This document shows, in pieces, positions 36,330 to 44,421 of a stretch of DNA of 64,000 bases (its first letter is position 1; the number at the start of each line of letters is the position of its first letter). The translations under genes were made by a program, and so were the position numbers. The DNA is from Psychrobacillus psychrotolerans (GTDB lineage: Bacteria; Bacillota; Bacilli; Bacillales_A; Planococcaceae). The DNA lies in the NCBI RefSeq assembly GCF_900115805.1, contig NZ_FOXU01000004.1, forward strand, positions 62,001 to 126,000, read 5' to 3'. The notes beneath the pieces are model-generated. The model saw only the letters and a list, made by a program, of their open reading frames with translations, was not told the origin of the DNA and searched no databases.

Positions 36330-37301
36330 ATGAAAAATATGAACGACTTACCTTTAGGCATTAAACAATTATTTACAAGTATTACTCATTTGAAAGAAGG
36401 AGAAAAAGTACTAGTCATTACGGATGATCATAAAAGAGAAATTGGTGAATTTGTATACAATTATGCTAAAGAATTCTTTGAAACTTCCATGATTGTTATG
36501 CCGCCAACTGAAGGGCATGGTGCAGAACCTACAGAAGCTGTTATTGCGGCATTGAATAATTGTGATGTTGCATTTGGTGCTACTACTTATTCCTTGTATC
36601 ATTCAAAAGCACGCTTAAGTACAAGCAAAAATGGACGACTGCGATGGATTGGGCTTCAAGATTATGCTCTTCATATGTTCGAAACAGGTGGATTAACTGC
36701 TGATTTTGATGAGGTTACCCGAGTTGTTAATCGAGTTGCACCTTTTTATAAAGGTAAAACATTTACACTTACTGCACCTGGTGGTACTAATATGGTATGT
36801 AGCATAGAAGGACGTGAACCTGTGCTGGATCATGGAACGGCAACCGTGCCTGGTTCTGCTTCATTTCCCCCTAATGCAGAAGTTGCACTAGGACCAGTTG
36901 AAGGAACTGCAAACGGTGTATTAGTATTTGATGGAAGTATCCCACATCCATTGTTAAATTTAATCGAAGAACCGATTACATGCACAGTGAAGGATGGTTA
37001 CATTACAGAGATAACGGGTGGACGTGAGGCAGATATATTACGTAAGATGCTAGCAGACTTCAACGATACTTCCGTTTATAATATTGCAGAGCTTGGACTT
37101 GGTCTCAATAAAGAAAATGTCCTGTGCGGACATATGGCTCCAGATGAAGGATCATTTGGTAATATTCATATTGGTATCGGGAAGAATTTAAACTTCGGTG
37201 GACATGTCAATTCGCCATTACATCTCGATATGGTTATTAAAACAGTATCTTGTAATATTGATGGGAAAGATATTATGAAGGACGGAGAACTACTCGTATA
37301 A
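36330..37301 (+). CDS. M29 aminopeptidase/NicX-like protein
   Basis: The 323-residue protein has the C-terminal layout of the M29 aminopeptidase and NicX (2,5-dihydroxypyridine dioxygenase) fold: AELGLGLN, CGHMAPDEGSFGNIHIGIG and GHVNSPLHLDMVI, where Glu, His and Asp residues bind the metal. It is shorter than classical M29 peptidases (about 410 residues) and close to NicX-like size. In a carboxylic-acid catabolic operon a role as ring-cleaving or hydrolytic enzyme on a small substrate seems more likely than peptide cleavage; this is inference. AAGGAG at 36317-36322 selects ATG 36330. Confidence 0.7.
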   Translation: MKNMNDLPLGIKQLFTSITHLKEGEKVLVITDDHKREIGEFVYNYAKEFFETSMIVMPPTEGHGAEPTEAVIAALNNCDVAFGATTYSLYHSKARLSTSKNGRLRWIGLQDYALHMFETGGLTADFDEVTRVVNRVAPFYKGKTFTLTAPGGTNMVCSIEGREPVLDHGTATVPGSASFPPNAEVALGPVEGTANGVLVFDGSIPHPLLNLIEEPITCTVKDGYITEITGGREADILRKMLADFNDTSVYNIAELGLGLNKENVLCGHMAPDEGSFGNIHIGIGKNLNFGGHVNSPLHLDMVIKTVSCNIDGKDIMKDGELLV

Positions 37302-37326
37302 GAAAAGAAATTTTTTAGCAAAGAAC

Positions 37327-37384
37327 TCTTGGTATTCAACTTATGGTGTAAAGGCTAACTAGTTATACCAAGAGACTTTTTAGG
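37327..37384 (+). terminator. Hairpin ending the kdgD operon
   Basis: CTCTTGGTAT and ATACCAAGAG form a perfect 10-bp stem with a 29-nt loop, followed by ACTTTTTAGG. It separates the enzyme operon from the TRAP transporter. Confidence 0.65.
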
Positions 37385-37402
37385 TAAATTTAATATCTCT
37401 AT

Positions 37403-37418
37403 AAGTAAGCGCTTACAA
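37403..37418 (+). promoter_or_regulatory. CcpA cre-like site before the TRAP operon
   Basis: AAGTAAGCGCTTACAA contains the perfect palindrome GTAAGCGCTTAC and differs from the Bacillus cre consensus (WTGNAANCGNWNNCWW) at one position. It lies 26 bp before dctP, so carbon catabolite repression of the transporter is likely. A LacI-family repressor encoded elsewhere could also use it. Confidence 0.65.
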
Positions 37419-37443
37419 TCATATAAAAGAATGAGGTGGTTAA

Positions 37444-38454
37444 ATGAAAAAGAACAATACAGTTGCAGCAATTATACTCTGTTTTGCAATGATCATGGCG
37501 GTAGCGGGTTGCTCTGCTTCAGCTAATGGAGAGACGGATAGTAAACGAATTATAAGTGTTGCAACAGTACAACCTGAAAATCATGCAATTGTGCAGGGTT
37601 TAAATGCATTTAAACAACATGTAGAAGACGAACTGGGAGATAGTTTTGAGATTAGACTTTTTACTAATGGTGTAATTGGTGGAAATTCAGAGGCACTCGA
37701 ACTGTTACAAATGGGATCGCTCGATTTAATAGCTACGAGTGGGAGTAATTTGGAAGCATTTGCGAATGAGTATAAGATTTTTGGTTTACCTTATTTATTT
37801 AATGATGAAGCTAGCTTCCGGAAGGTGATGAATGAAGAAGAATTTACAGATATAATTTATAATTCGACGACTCAAAAGGGAATCCAAGGTGTAGCCTGGT
37901 TTTCTAATGGAGTAAATAATTTTTATGCTTCACAAAAAATTGAAACACCAGAAGACTTAAAAGGTTTAAAGATTCGTGTTCAGTCTAGTGAGGCAAATGT
38001 AAAACTTGTACAAGGATTTGATGCTGCAGCAGTTGTCATGGCTTATGGAGAAGTGTATACAGCCCTACAAAATCGTGTGATTGATGCAGGTACTAACCCT
38101 GAAATGGCTCTAGTTGATATGAAGCATGGGGAAGTTGCTAAATACTATTCACGTACAGAACATCAAATTTTCACTGATATGCTTGTTGCAAATACGGACT
38201 TTTTAAATTCTCTTAATGAGAAGGAAAAAGAAGTTTTCCAAAACGGATTTAAATTGAGTAGTCAAGTTGCAAATGAAGCTTGGGATAAACGAATTACAGA
38301 GGTGACGAAAGAAGCAAAGGAAATGGGAGTAAAATTTATCACAGTCGACAAGGAATCATTCGAAGAAATACAAAAACCTGTAAAAGAAGAATTACTGAAC
38401 TCCAATCCGGAATTACAACCACTTTATGATATGATTCAACAAATTCAAAATTAA
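37444..38454 (+). CDS. dctP: TRAP transporter solute-binding lipoprotein DctP
   Basis: The 336-residue protein has a lipoprotein signal peptide with lipobox VAGC (Cys at about residue 23) and then the DctP fold. Conserved positions are TNGVIGGNSEALELLQMG and LKGLKIRVQSSEANVKL, with the carboxylate-binding Arg in the second. NRVIDAGTNPEMAL is also present. It captures an organic acid outside the membrane for the DctQM permease. GAGGTGG precedes ATG 37444. Substrate is likely a hexarate or related acid, by context. Confidence 0.92.
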   Translation: MKKNNTVAAIILCFAMIMAVAGCSASANGETDSKRIISVATVQPENHAIVQGLNAFKQHVEDELGDSFEIRLFTNGVIGGNSEALELLQMGSLDLIATSGSNLEAFANEYKIFGLPYLFNDEASFRKVMNEEEFTDIIYNSTTQKGIQGVAWFSNGVNNFYASQKIETPEDLKGLKIRVQSSEANVKLVQGFDAAAVVMAYGEVYTALQNRVIDAGTNPEMALVDMKHGEVAKYYSRTEHQIFTDMLVANTDFLNSLNEKEKEVFQNGFKLSSQVANEAWDKRITEVTKEAKEMGVKFITVDKESFEEIQKPVKEELLNSNPELQPLYDMIQQIQN

Positions 38455-38468
38455 AGAAGGTGAAATTA

Positions 38469-38963
38469 TTGGGAAGAGTTAAAAACATAATGGATAAGGT
38501 ATTATCTGGTGCTTGCGCTTTTTTATTGTCTTTTATGACACTACTTGCTACTTATCAAGTGATTACACGATATGTTTTTAGTAGTCCAAGTACAATATCT
38601 GAAGATCTGTTAAGTTACTCATTTGTTTGGGTATCTTTACTAGGTACAGCGTTAGTATTTGGTCAAAAAGATCATATGAAACTATCCATATTTTCAGACA
38701 AATTAAAAGGTGTAAAACAGTTTGCATTATCATTCTTCACCGAATTACTCATCATGTCTATTGCGATAATTGTCTTTTTTATCGGTGGAACGAAGGTTGT
38801 GGGCGTCGGCTCCATACAAATTTCACCTACGTTAAATATCTCTATGGAGTGGATTTACATTGTGCTTCCAATAAGTGGTGTTTTGATAGTAGTCTATAAC
38901 TTCATTAATATTATCCAATTAGTTCAACAATTTACTAAAAGTAAAAAGGAGGGGATTCTATGA
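38469..38963 (+). CDS. dctQ: TRAP transporter small permease DctQ
   Basis: The 164-residue protein has four membrane helices with the DctQ motifs QVITRYVFSSP, EDLLSYSFVWVSLLGTA and DHMKL. It forms the transporter with DctM. AGAAGGTG at 38455-38462 places the start at TTG 38469, not at GTG 38460 within that site. It begins 14 bp after dctP and overlaps dctM by four bases. Confidence 0.9.
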   Translation: MGRVKNIMDKVLSGACAFLLSFMTLLATYQVITRYVFSSPSTISEDLLSYSFVWVSLLGTALVFGQKDHMKLSIFSDKLKGVKQFALSFFTELLIMSIAIIVFFIGGTKVVGVGSIQISPTLNISMEWIYIVLPISGVLIVVYNFINIIQLVQQFTKSKKEGIL

Positions 38964-40267
38964 GTGTAGCTGTAACAGCGGGTTTATTGATCCTCATTAC
39001 AATTGTCATTCTATTGCTTCTAGGTATTCCAATTGGTATAGCGCTCATTGTTGCATCGATACTAGCGATTACACAAGTTTTAGGTTTTTCTGCGGCAATT
39101 CCCTCATCGGCTTTAAAAATGTTTCAAGGTATAAATATATTTACTTTATTGGCCATCCCTTTCTTTATTCTAGCAGGGAATATTATGAATAAAGGTGGTA
39201 TAGCTGTACGACTGATTAACTTAGCAACAGCATTGACTGGAAGGATACCAGGATCACTTGCACAGACAAATGTAGTTGCAAACATGCTTTTTGGGTCAGT
39301 ATCTGGCTCTGGAACAGCTGCCGTTTCAGCAATGGGTTCTATTATGGGTCCTATTCAAAAAAAAGAAGGCTATGATGAAAACTTTACCGCGGCAATTAAT
39401 ATTGCAACTGCTCCTACGGGATTGTTAATACCACCAAGTACTGCACTCATCACATATGCATTGGTAAGTGGAGGTACTTCAGTAGCAGCTCTTTTTCTTG
39501 GAGGTGTGATTCCTGGCATATTGTGGGGAATAAGCTGTATGATCGTTGCATTCTTTTACGCGAAGAAGAAAGGATATGTTGGTAAAAAACAATTATCTTT
39601 AAAAGAATTCTTAAAGGTTGCACTTGATGCAATTCCAAGTTTATTACTAATCCTTATTGTTGTTTTTGGAATTGTTGGTGGAATATTTACTGCCACGGAA
39701 GGCTCCGCAATTGCCGTTGTTTACAGTTTACTTTTATCTACTATTTTTTATAAAACAATCAATTTAAAAGAATTATATGCTATTTTAATAGAAAGTTCGA
39801 AGTTATCTGCTATTATCATGTTTTTAATAGGAGCATCTAATATTATGGCTTGGGTTATGTCGTTTACCGGAATCCCAGATATGATGGCAACCGCGATATT
39901 AGGTATTTCTGATAATCCAATTATCATTTTGTTAGCTATAAATATTTTGTTGTTGTTCGTAGGGACATTTATGGATCTGACACCAGCGATATTAATTTTT
40001 ACTCCAATATTACTTCCTGTATGCTTGGCACTAGGTATGACCCCCTTGCATTTTGGTATTATGCTTACGTTTAACCTTTGTATCGGAACTATTACACCAC
40101 CTGTAGGGAATATTCTATTTGCTGGTATTAAAGTATCAGACGTAAAATTGGAAAGGGTTATGCCGCATCTATTTAAATTTTATATAGCTATTTTTGTAGT
40201 ACTATTGTTGGTAACATATATTCCATGGTTTTCAACATTCTTACCGTCTTTAGCTGGGTTAAGTTAG
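38960..40267 (+). CDS. dctM: TRAP transporter large permease DctM
   Basis: The 435-residue protein has about 12 helices and the DctM motifs GIALIVASILAI, SGSGTAAVSAMGSIMGP, ATAPTGLLIPPSTALITYA and GMTPLHFGIMLTFNLCIGTI. It uses the sodium gradient to bring in the acid caught by DctP. AAAGGAGGGG inside dctQ provides its ribosome site. A GAGAGA/TCTCTC hairpin with a T run lies after it at 40294-40330. Confidence 0.93.
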   Translation: MSVAVTAGLLILITIVILLLLGIPIGIALIVASILAITQVLGFSAAIPSSALKMFQGINIFTLLAIPFFILAGNIMNKGGIAVRLINLATALTGRIPGSLAQTNVVANMLFGSVSGSGTAAVSAMGSIMGPIQKKEGYDENFTAAINIATAPTGLLIPPSTALITYALVSGGTSVAALFLGGVIPGILWGISCMIVAFFYAKKKGYVGKKQLSLKEFLKVALDAIPSLLLILIVVFGIVGGIFTATEGSAIAVVYSLLLSTIFYKTINLKELYAILIESSKLSAIIMFLIGASNIMAWVMSFTGIPDMMATAILGISDNPIIILLAINILLLFVGTFMDLTPAILIFTPILLPVCLALGMTPLHFGIMLTFNLCIGTITPPVGNILFAGIKVSDVKLERVMPHLFKFYIAIFVVLLLVTYIPWFSTFLPSLAGLS

Positions 40268-40432
40268 GTTATTTAAAGAAGTAGATGAATATATAGAGAG
40301 AATGGGGTACTACGACTTCACTCTCTTTTTACATAGTATTTTGAAGTGTATTTGTCATTTTAGTGTATAATTGTCATATAGAAAATCTCGATTATTTTTA
40401 TAGGAAGTTGGGATTTAATGAAGGAGCATATA

Positions 40433-41110
40433 ATGGACACCATCCGTAGAAGCACCTTATCACAACAGGTGCTAGAACAAATTATTTATATGATAATGAA
40501 CGGACAATTAAAGCCGGGAGATAAATTGCCGTCTGAAATGTTATTGATGGAACAGCTTGATGTAAGCCGACCAGTTTTGCGCGAGGCTCTTGGCTCATTG
40601 GAAACATTAGAAATTATAACAAGAAGACCGAGGAGTGGCACGTTCGTCAATGATAAAGTGGGGAGCAGCCCATTCATAGCAATGCTCGCCTTATCCATCA
40701 ACAATATACCTGCTATCATTGAAGCTCGAATGGCTTTAGAATTGGGACTTGTTACAATTGCAGCGGAAAAGATATCCGATGATCAACTTGAAAAAATAAA
40801 AGAAACAATTGATAGAATTCAAGAAAATCCAAATAGTGATTACGGAAAGTTAGATAAGGAATTTCATCAGCTAATTGCGCAAAGTGCGAACAATCCCATA
40901 GTAGAAGGTATGATTGACTCGCTACTAATTACGCATGAAAAAACAGATAGCCTCATTACTTATCGTGAACCCTCTATTACAATTGAACATCATTTAGCTA
41001 TATATGAAGCATTGAAAGAAAGAGATCCTCATGAATCGTTCAATCAAATGTATAAGCATTTGAAATACGTAAGGAAGAAAATTTTAGATGACTATGAAAA
41101 AAATAACTAA
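40433..41110 (+). CDS. FadR-subfamily GntR transcriptional regulator
   Basis: The 225-residue protein has a winged helix (about 10-75: LKPGDKLPSEMLLMEQLDVS, RPVLREALGSLETLEII) and an all-helical FCD ligand-binding domain with metal His (DKEFHQLIAQSANNP and later EHHLAIYEALKERD). It should bind TnGTnnnACnA sites, one of which is at the kdgD promoter, and respond to an organic acid. AAGGAG at 40421-40426 decides ATG 40433. A pathway regulator in the same locus is its most likely job. Confidence 0.88.
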   Translation: MDTIRRSTLSQQVLEQIIYMIMNGQLKPGDKLPSEMLLMEQLDVSRPVLREALGSLETLEIITRRPRSGTFVNDKVGSSPFIAMLALSINNIPAIIEARMALELGLVTIAAEKISDDQLEKIKETIDRIQENPNSDYGKLDKEFHQLIAQSANNPIVEGMIDSLLITHEKTDSLITYREPSITIEHHLAIYEALKERDPHESFNQMYKHLKYVRKKILDDYEKNN

Positions 41111-41238
41111 AACTCGTCCTTGGGGAAGAAAAGGTTAAATTACAGGTTTTAGGTATTCTGAAAGAGTTTAGAATACGTTTCTTCTTCCTGAAAAATATTG
41201 AATATGTAGGAATCCCAAAGAACCAAATATCTTATTGT

Positions 41239-41273
41239 AAAGTAGCTGATAGGTTAATATCGGTTACTTTTTT
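41239..41273 (+). terminator. Rho-independent terminator
   Basis: AAAGTAGCTGAT and ATCGGTTACTTT arms, with two mismatched positions, precede a T run. A second, smaller hairpin (GTATTCT/AGAATAC, 41153-41177) lies before it. It closes the regulator gene and directly precedes a repeat copy. Confidence 0.75.
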
Positions 41274-41275
41274 AG

Positions 41276-41304
41276 TGTCCCTGTGTAGCAAACAATTCTG
41301 ATAA
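41276..41304 (+). repeat. TGTCCCTGTGTA repeat, single unit
   Basis: TGTCCCTGTGTAGCAAACAA plus TTCTGATAA is an exact match to the family consensus. It marks the upstream edge of a stretch of gene remnants. Confidence 0.9.
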
Positions 41305-41328
41305 CTTAAGAATATTCTTTAAGATCAC

Positions 41329-41547
41329 GAGGTCTCTGATCATGGAACAATATATAGTTTTACCAAAATTCATATTCCCCCTGTTGAGTTTGCAGCAATT
41401 GCTCCATATAACGTGGTGTTAGTTCAGTTAATGGATACAACTGCAAAAGTTACTGGACGTTTAATGGGAGATATAGCTATTGGAGATTCTGTGGAGTTGG
41501 ATCGAGTAGAAGCTGGAGCCTATCTTTATAAAAAATGTGTAAACTAA
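41329..41547 (+). pseudogene. C-terminal remnant of a DUF35-like OB-fold protein
   Basis: The 72-codon open stretch encodes GTIYSFTKIHIPPVEF, APYNVVLVQL, and TGRLMGDIAIGDSVELD, the pattern of the OB-fold half of DUF35 (zinc-ribbon acyl-CoA-associated) proteins. The N-terminal zinc ribbon and any start codon are missing, so it is a broken gene. It begins about 25 bp after a repeat copy and is followed by a second broken gene. Confidence 0.6.
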
Positions 41548-41587
41548 CCTTTGCTTTTTAGCACAGGTTTTTTAGGAGGATAGAATA

Positions 41588-42363
41588 ATGTTAGAAGCTT
41601 GTACTTTTCGTAGTAGTTTGTGGACTGTTAAGTTTATAGTATTAGCGGTGCCCTGTTAGTAGGAAAAATAGTTCAGTTTAATATGGAAGGGGGGTAAAAT
41701 GAAGTAGCTATTGGAGTTATTTTATCTGGAACCGTACCAAGCGGAACATCTGCTAATTTATTTTCCTTCATAGCGGGGGGAGATGTGGCGTTAAGTATTA
41801 CGATGGCCACTTTAGATACTATTATATCTCCGATTCTCACACCTTCTTTAACACAGCTATTCGCTGGTCAGCTTATTCCTATAGAGTTTTGGTCCATTTT
41901 TTTAAATATAATTTATATCGTTTTTATTCCATTATTTTTAGGTGTTTTTTTACAGTGGAAATTTAGCCATACTGTTAATCGTGTGAAACCTTATACATCT
42001 ATTCTTTCTCAGCTAGCCTTATTTTTAATTATTGTTTCAGTTATCTCGAGTGCACAGTCATCCCTAGAGGAGAATTTGCATTTATTGCCTCTCATTGGCT
42101 TTGCGGTTTTCCTTCAGGTTGCCATTCCAATGTTTGGTGGCTATTATTTGTCAAAATTATTTAATGTAGGAGAAGCTGCGGCACGTTCCATTTTATTTCA
42201 AACTGGTATTTGCAATACGGCACTTGCAGCTACCCTGGCATTAGAGCATGTAAGCTCACTCGCTGCTGTACCTGCAGTTGTAAATATGGTAATCAATTTG
42301 ACTTTGGGGGCTATTATGTCAAATTATTTTGCAAAGAAGAAGGCTGTTTTGGTCCCTGTGTAA
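41588..42363 (+). pseudogene. Broken bile acid:sodium symporter family (BASS) gene
   Basis: From 41701 the frame encodes about 220 residues of a BASS-family transporter: LSGTVPSGTSANLFSFIAGG, DVALSITMATLDTIISPILT and the C-terminal RSILFQTGICNTALAATLAL. An intact member needs about 90 more N-terminal residues. Upstream, a ribosome site AGGAGGATAG and ATG 41588 open a short frame that stops soon, and the true frame is blocked by TAA at 41695-41697, so the start has been lost by deletion or frameshift. The last codons (VLVPV) and the stop come from a repeat palindrome. Confidence 0.75.
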
Positions 42364-42396
42364 GAAACAATTCTAAATTGTTTCTTACACAGGGAC
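42352..42396. repeat. TGTCCCTGTGTA repeat, 45-bp palindrome
   Basis: Perfect arms (GTCCCTGTGTAAGAAACAAT(T) and its reverse complement) enclose CTA. The first bases encode the last residues and stop of the BASS remnant. Confidence 0.95.
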
Positions 42397-42425
42397 AAAT
42401 GAAGTAGAAGGGCGGGGATTGTTAA

Positions 42426-43490
42426 TTGATTACAAATGATTTTTATTCGCAGGAAAATGTAGGACCTTACGAGATTTATAATTTAGGAGATTTCAAATTG
42501 GAAGATGGCGGTATTATTCCAAATTTGAAGTTGGCATATACCACGCACGGTGAGTTAAACGCTGCAAAAAATAATGTAATAGTTATTCCTACTTGGTTTT
42601 CTGGTACAAGTAAAGATTATGAATCTTATATTGGTATAGACAGAGCTTTAAATCCGAGTGAATACTTTATCATAGTCATTAATCAAATTGGAAATGGAGT
42701 TTCCAGTTCTCCTCATAATAGCCCGGATCCTATTTCGATGGCGAACTTTCCGAATGTTCGAATTGGGGATGATGTGCGCGCACAACATAAACTCATTACT
42801 GAGAAGTATGGTATTGAAGAAATTGCTTTAGTTGTTGGGGCGTCGATGGGTGCTCAACAGACGTATGAATGGGCGGTTCGCTACCCAGATATGGTCAAAC
42901 GAGCAGCGCCAATTGCGGGGACTGCCAAAAATACCGTGCATGATTTTTTATTTACCAAAACATTAAATGATGCAATTACGTCAGATCCAGGTTGGAAAGA
43001 TGGAAACTATTCTTCCCATTTAGAAGTTTCAGATGGTTTAAAAAGGCATGCGGATATTTGGGCAGTGTTAGGACTGAGTACGGAGTTTTATAAACAAGAA
43101 AAATGGACTTTATTCGATATGAATAGTGTTGAAGAATTCATCGAAGAATTTCTACATCCTTTATATGAAAGTTTGGATCCCAATTCATTACTAACAATGG
43201 GTTGGAAATGGCAACGTGGCGACGTCAGTCGAAATACAGGAGACAGTCTAGAAGAAGCACTTGGGCGAATAAAAGCAAAAGTGTTTGTTATGCCCATTAG
43301 CGATGATATGTTTTTTACAGTTAGAGATTGTGAAGCTGAGCAAAAAATGATTCCAAACAGTGAGTTAAAAATAGTTAATAGTGTTTGCGGTCATTTCGGT
43401 CTTTCTGGAGTAGATGGAGCGGATTACCATAGACAAATAGATAATTATTTAAATGAACTTTTATCTATCAATGTGGTAGAACCAGTTTGA
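42426..43490 (+). CDS. Alpha/beta hydrolase of the MetX (homoserine acyltransferase-like) family
   Basis: The 354-residue protein has LKLAYTTHGELNAAKNN near the start, typical of the MetX group. The nucleophile elbow is GASMGAQQTYEWAVRYPD. A late Asp is in ISDDMFFTVRD and the His is in CGHFGLSGVD. It may be an acyltransferase or a hydrolase; lack of a methionine gene context favours a hydrolase on a small ester or amide. GGCGGGG precedes TTG 42426. It stands alone between repeat copies. Confidence 0.8.
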   Translation: MITNDFYSQENVGPYEIYNLGDFKLEDGGIIPNLKLAYTTHGELNAAKNNVIVIPTWFSGTSKDYESYIGIDRALNPSEYFIIVINQIGNGVSSSPHNSPDPISMANFPNVRIGDDVRAQHKLITEKYGIEEIALVVGASMGAQQTYEWAVRYPDMVKRAAPIAGTAKNTVHDFLFTKTLNDAITSDPGWKDGNYSSHLEVSDGLKRHADIWAVLGLSTEFYKQEKWTLFDMNSVEEFIEEFLHPLYESLDPNSLLTMGWKWQRGDVSRNTGDSLEEALGRIKAKVFVMPISDDMFFTVRDCEAEQKMIPNSELKIVNSVCGHFGLSGVDGADYHRQIDNYLNELLSINVVEPV

Positions 43491-43496
43491 TTTTTT

Positions 43497-43525
43497 TGTC
43501 CCTGTGTAAGAAACAATTCTATTAA
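43497..43525 (+). repeat. TGTCCCTGTGTA repeat, single unit
   Basis: TGTCCCTGTGTAAGAAACAA plus TTCTATTAA starts seven bases after the MetX-like stop. Confidence 0.87.
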
Positions 43526-43563
43526 ATTAGCCCTCAGGAATTTACTTCTTGAGGGCTAATTTG
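43526..43563 (+). terminator. Rho-independent terminator-like hairpin
   Basis: TTAGCCCTCA and TGAGGGCTAA form a 10-bp perfect stem around GGAATTTACTTCT, followed by TTTG. It ends the MetX-like gene. Confidence 0.8.
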
Positions 43564-43582
43564 TATGGAAATTATATTAAGC

Positions 43583-43629
43583 TGTCCCTGTGTAAGAAAC
43601 AATTGCAAATTGTTTCTTACACAGGGACA
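43583..43629. repeat. TGTCCCTGTGTA repeat, perfect 47-bp palindrome
   Basis: 22-nt arms enclose GCA. The copy is in frame with the PTS IIA gene and would encode an artificial N-terminus if an upstream ATG were chosen; the true start is downstream. Confidence 0.95.
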
Positions 43630-43690
43630 GCATATCATGTTCAAACTTGAACGAGCATATAGTACAAAAAGCAACAAAGGGGAAAGAATA

Positions 43691-44143
43691 TTGAATCGTA
43701 GAATACTTGAAGAACAAGCGATACTGCTGGATGTAACAGCAACAGAATGGGAGGATGCTGTACGTATTTGTGGGGATTTACTTGTGCAAACGGGAAAAGT
43801 GGAAACAACTTATGTGGAGGCAATGATTCGTAATATACATGAGCTTGGACCATATATTCTAATAGCACCTAGTGTTGCTATGCCTCATGCACGTCCGGAA
43901 GATGGCGTGATTCAAGAAGGTATTAGTGTTGTCGTTTTAAAAGAGGAAATCGCATTTGGAAACGGCAAAGAGTTTAAGGTATTAATAGGCTTGGCTGCTT
44001 TAAATAGTAAGTCGCATATTTACATTTTACAAAAAATTGCGGAGGTGATTTCTCAAGCAAAGTCTATTGAGCGTTTAAAAAATGCAACTAGGTATGATGA
44101 AATTCTTCGTTTATTCAATGAAAAAGAGGAGCATGATTCGTGA
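43691..44143 (+). CDS. PTS IIA component, ascorbate/mannitol type
   Basis: The 150-residue protein has the PTS EIIA-2 fold with phosphorylated H66 in APSVAMPHARPEDGV, as in UlaC. AAAGGGGAAAG at 43677-43687 decides TTG 43691; an in-frame ATG at 43565 would add 42 residues, 20 of them coded by the repeat palindrome. It takes phosphate from HPr and passes it to the IIB encoded next, whose start overlaps its stop. The operon continues with IIC and transketolase. Confidence 0.88.
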   Translation: MNRRILEEQAILLDVTATEWEDAVRICGDLLVQTGKVETTYVEAMIRNIHELGPYILIAPSVAMPHARPEDGVIQEGISVVVLKEEIAFGNGKEFKVLIGLAALNSKSHIYILQKIAEVISQAKSIERLKNATRYDEILRLFNEKEEHDS

Positions 44144-44409
44144 AAATACTAGCAGTCTGTGGAATGGGTTTTGGATCTAGCATGATGTTGAAAATGACAA
44201 TTGAAAAAATATTAAAGGAAAAAGGTATTACAGCGGATGTAGAGACTGCCGATTTTACTACAGCATCGAGTATATATGCAGATTTTATATTCACTAATGA
44301 AGAATTTGCTAAACAATTGGAGGGGGGAAAAGTAAAGGTTGTGAGTGTGAAAAATATTGCGGATTTAAATGAAGTAAGAGGTGCATTGGAGTCAGTATTA
44401 AACACATAA
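44140..44409 (+). CDS. PTS IIB component, ascorbate type
   Basis: The 89-residue protein has the IIB phosphocysteine C7 in ILAVCGMGFGSSMMLKM, the UlaB pattern. It receives phosphate from the IIA above and phosphorylates the incoming sugar in IIC. It starts with GTG 44140, overlapping the IIA stop by four bases, and the IIC gene follows after 12 bp. Confidence 0.9.
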   Translation: MKILAVCGMGFGSSMMLKMTIEKILKEKGITADVETADFTTASSIYADFIFTNEEFAKQLEGGKVKVVSVKNIADLNEVRGALESVLNT

Positions 44410-44421
44410 GGGGGATAGAGT

